Source: Populus alba (lineage: Eukaryota; Streptophyta; Magnoliopsida; Malpighiales; Salicaceae). From it: a DNA stretch of 64,000 nucleotides. The DNA lies in NCBI RefSeq assembly GCF_005239225.2, contig NC_133297.1:8564392-8628391 (forward strand), written 5' to 3'. Positions within the stretch are counted from its first letter, which is position 1. The number at the start of each line of letters is the position of its first letter. The notes under the pieces are model-generated. The model did not search any database, was not told the origin of the DNA, and saw only the letters and a list, made by a program, of their open reading frames with translations. Shown piece after piece: positions 61,981-64,000 of the stretch. The position numbers and the translations under genes were made by a program.

Positions 61981-62289
61981 ATCATCATGTGAAGAGAGTT
62001 ACAGGAAAACATGTTTGTTTATCTCTGTTAATGGTGTTTTGTGAGGAGGAGTATAATAATTGTTTTTTAATGTTAATATTGAGTAGTTGATGTTTGCATC
62101 TGGGTGGTTTTCCTTGGTAATATTTAAAGATAACAGTAAAACAGAGCTCAGTGGCAAGAATCAAGGGATTAATAAACCCATCATCATCACAGGTCACAAT
62201 GGATTGAGGCCAAACAAAACGTTTCCATCCAAGATAACAACTTGCAAGGCAGCGGTTCCTTTGCTTGTCAAACAGAGAGTGAACCCGCA

Positions 62290-63964
62290 ATGACTTCTAC
62301 CTTCACTGACCTCTCTCTTCTCCGGCCAACAATACCCTCTCTCATTCCCTCTTCTTTCTCAAAACTCACCACTCACAGACCCTTTAAACTACGTTGCTCC
62401 CTAACCGAAGACTCAACTACATTTATTCCCTTCAAGCTCGACGGCGAAGCCCAATCCAGCGCCGGACATTCTGCCACAGCGGATTGTGTCATTGTTGGAG
62501 GCGGAATTAGTGGGCTCTGTATCGCACAGGCTCTTGCAACCAAACACTGGGATGTTGCTCCCAATGTGATTGTCACGGAAGCAAGAGATCGCGTTGGTGG
62601 CAACATCACCACCCTTGAAAGAGATGGTTATCTCTGGGAAGAGGGCCCCAACAGTTTCCAGCCTTCCGATCCTATTCTGACCATGGTGGTACGTTCTTCA
62701 ATTAACCTCAGTTTTCATTTTATTTTAATCCAGTTGCAGATGATATCTTTCTATAATTTAATGTTTTCTATAATTTGGAATTTCAAGAGTTCATTTATTA
62801 GTGATTTGGTTGAATTTGTGAGCAGGTGGATAGTGGATTGAGGGAGGATTTGGTACTAGGGGATCCAAATGTGCCGCGTTTTGTGTTGTGGGATGGGAAA
62901 TTAAGACCAGTACCAGGCAAGCCGACTGACTTGCCGTTTTTTGATTTGATGAGTATTGGTGGCAAACTCAGAGCTGGCTTTGGTGCTCTTGGACTTCGGC
63001 CTCCGCCACCAGTTTGTTCTCCTTTTAATTTTAAGTAATTGCTATAATATGCACTTGATAAGAATATCAAACGTTAGTGCTATGTTGCATATTTATGTTT
63101 TCTTGTCAATGAATCTTCTCGTAATTTTAGACTTTGACAAAGGTGACAGGGACACGAGGAATCAGTTGAAGAGTTTGTGCGGCGTAACCTTGGCGATGAG
63201 GTTTTCGAGCGATTGATAGAGCCTTTTTGTTCAGGTGATAATTCGCAGCTGATGTTGTTAACCAATTTGTTATAGCTTCTACTGTAGTGAGCATTACTGT
63301 CCTTTATAACAATACCATGCTCAAACCGGGCACTTTGCTTCAATGTATAATGTAGTTGACGTTAAACATATGCAGCATTTTGTATGCCTGTTATTACTAA
63401 GTTTTGCAATAGTTTTTTCTTTTATTTTGTTGTCATCATGTATTTCTTGTATCTGTTTACTTCTATCACAAATGACAATGAAAAATGACACTCTAACATT
63501 TTGTCTAATTGGCTAAACTCGATTTTGTAAAATCTCTGATGGCTGTGTCTTTATTCTTATTAGGCCATGTAAGACAATCTATTTGTTCATTCTCGTGAAC
63601 ATCGCGTGAAATACTATGGGGTCATCCATCTAACACCAATGACTATACGTGTTGGTAACTTCCAGCCACTATTTTGTCACATAATAGATGAACTAGATCC
63701 ATTATACTCTGAATTCCTCTAATCTGCATTTTTGCAAAGATCATCTATGCTACATTTTGTTTTATATTAGATGGAGAGTGGTTTCTAGGTTTACCTAAAA
63801 CTTTTGCAGTACACAGGTGTTTATGCGGGTGATCCTTCCAAACTAAGCATGAAAGCGGCATTTGGAAAAGTTTGGAACCTGGAGCAAACTGGCGGTAGTA
63901 TCTTTGGTGGGACTTTCAAAACAATCCAGGAGAGAAGTAAAAACCCCAAGCCACCTCGAGACCC
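62290..63964 (+). CDS. PPOX1: plastid protoporphyrinogen oxidase PPOX1 (5' part, cut by window end)
   Basis: FAD enzyme oxidising protoporphyrinogen IX to protoporphyrin IX, the last step shared by heme and chlorophyll synthesis, in chloroplasts. Four coding exons are seen: 62290-62688, 62826-63011, 63150-63234 and 63817-63964, with GT-AG introns in frame, covering about 273 of roughly 530 residues. The gene continues past the window. Residues 1-45 are Ser/Thr/Pro-rich and act as transit peptide. CVIVGGGISGL (66-76) is the dinucleotide-binding Rossmann motif, TEARDRVGGN (96-105) the FAD-ribose acid and following loop, and GPNSFQPSDP the next family motif. KLRPVPGKPTDLPFFDLMS, EESVEEFVRRNLGDEVFERL and IEPFCSGVYAGDPSKLSM match plant PPOX1. 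The ATG at 62290 is chosen over in-frame 62242 because the transit sequence and family start MT/ME fit it. At4g01690 is the Arabidopsis counterpart as I recall. Confidence 0.95.
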
Positions 63965-64000
63965 GTAATAATATATACTTGGACTGATGCATTATTTTAT

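Overview
This is nuclear DNA of a woody eudicot, most likely Populus or another Salicaceae. It is AT-rich, with interrupted genes, GT-AG introns, long (TA)n and (CT)n tracts, and many decayed copies of short dispersed repeats that I associate with poplar. There is no bacterial, organellar or CRISPR content. I found no previously undescribed multi-gene system. The most interesting items are a conserved gene neighbourhood, an ASY3 gene with a GC-AG intron and an internal duplication, a repeat family with a shared 27-nt end, a small secreted-peptide-like ORF, and two promoter-like islands with no gene attached.

Layout. 1-6.3 kb: intergenic, holding a T-rich dispersed element, MITE-like copies and a duplicated segment. 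6.3-10.3 kb (+): nuclear gene for mitochondrial ribosomal protein uL29m. 12.7-14.6 kb (-): R2R3-MYB factor of the MYB50/55/61/86 group. 14.7-39.3 kb: about 25 kb without a recognised protein gene, made of AT-rich repeats, SINE-like and MITE-like copies, microsatellites, a possible 36-residue secreted peptide (26.3 kb) and a G-box-bearing island (33.4-33.8 kb). 39.37-40.95 kb (-): broken cytochrome P450 of CYP709 type. 41.9-42.25 kb (+): apparent orphan 5' end of a gene, directly followed by repeats. 45.75-47.85 kb (-): phytochrome-interacting bHLH factor of PIL1/PIF6 type. 51.0-51.3 kb: Ty3/gypsy gag remnant. 52.3-52.7 kb: second promoter-like island. 53.73-59.03 kb (-): complete meiotic axis gene ASY3 in ten coding exons. 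59.9-62.0 kb: two repeat copies in opposite orientation. 62.29 kb to the end (+): first four coding exons of plastid protoporphyrinogen oxidase PPOX1, cut by the window edge.

The genes do not form a pathway. They cover mitochondrial translation, transcriptional control, light signalling, meiosis and tetrapyrrole synthesis. Their order is informative. From remembered Arabidopsis locus numbers, CYP709B-PIL1-ASY3 are consecutive on chromosome 2 (At2g46950/60, At2g46970, At2g46980), and MYB55 and PPOX1 are neighbours on chromosome 4 (At4g01680, At4g01690). The window appears to hold both sets in one ancestral block, with the P450 member now a pseudogene. Exon boundaries come from reading frames, splice consensus and remembered family sequences, not from transcripts.
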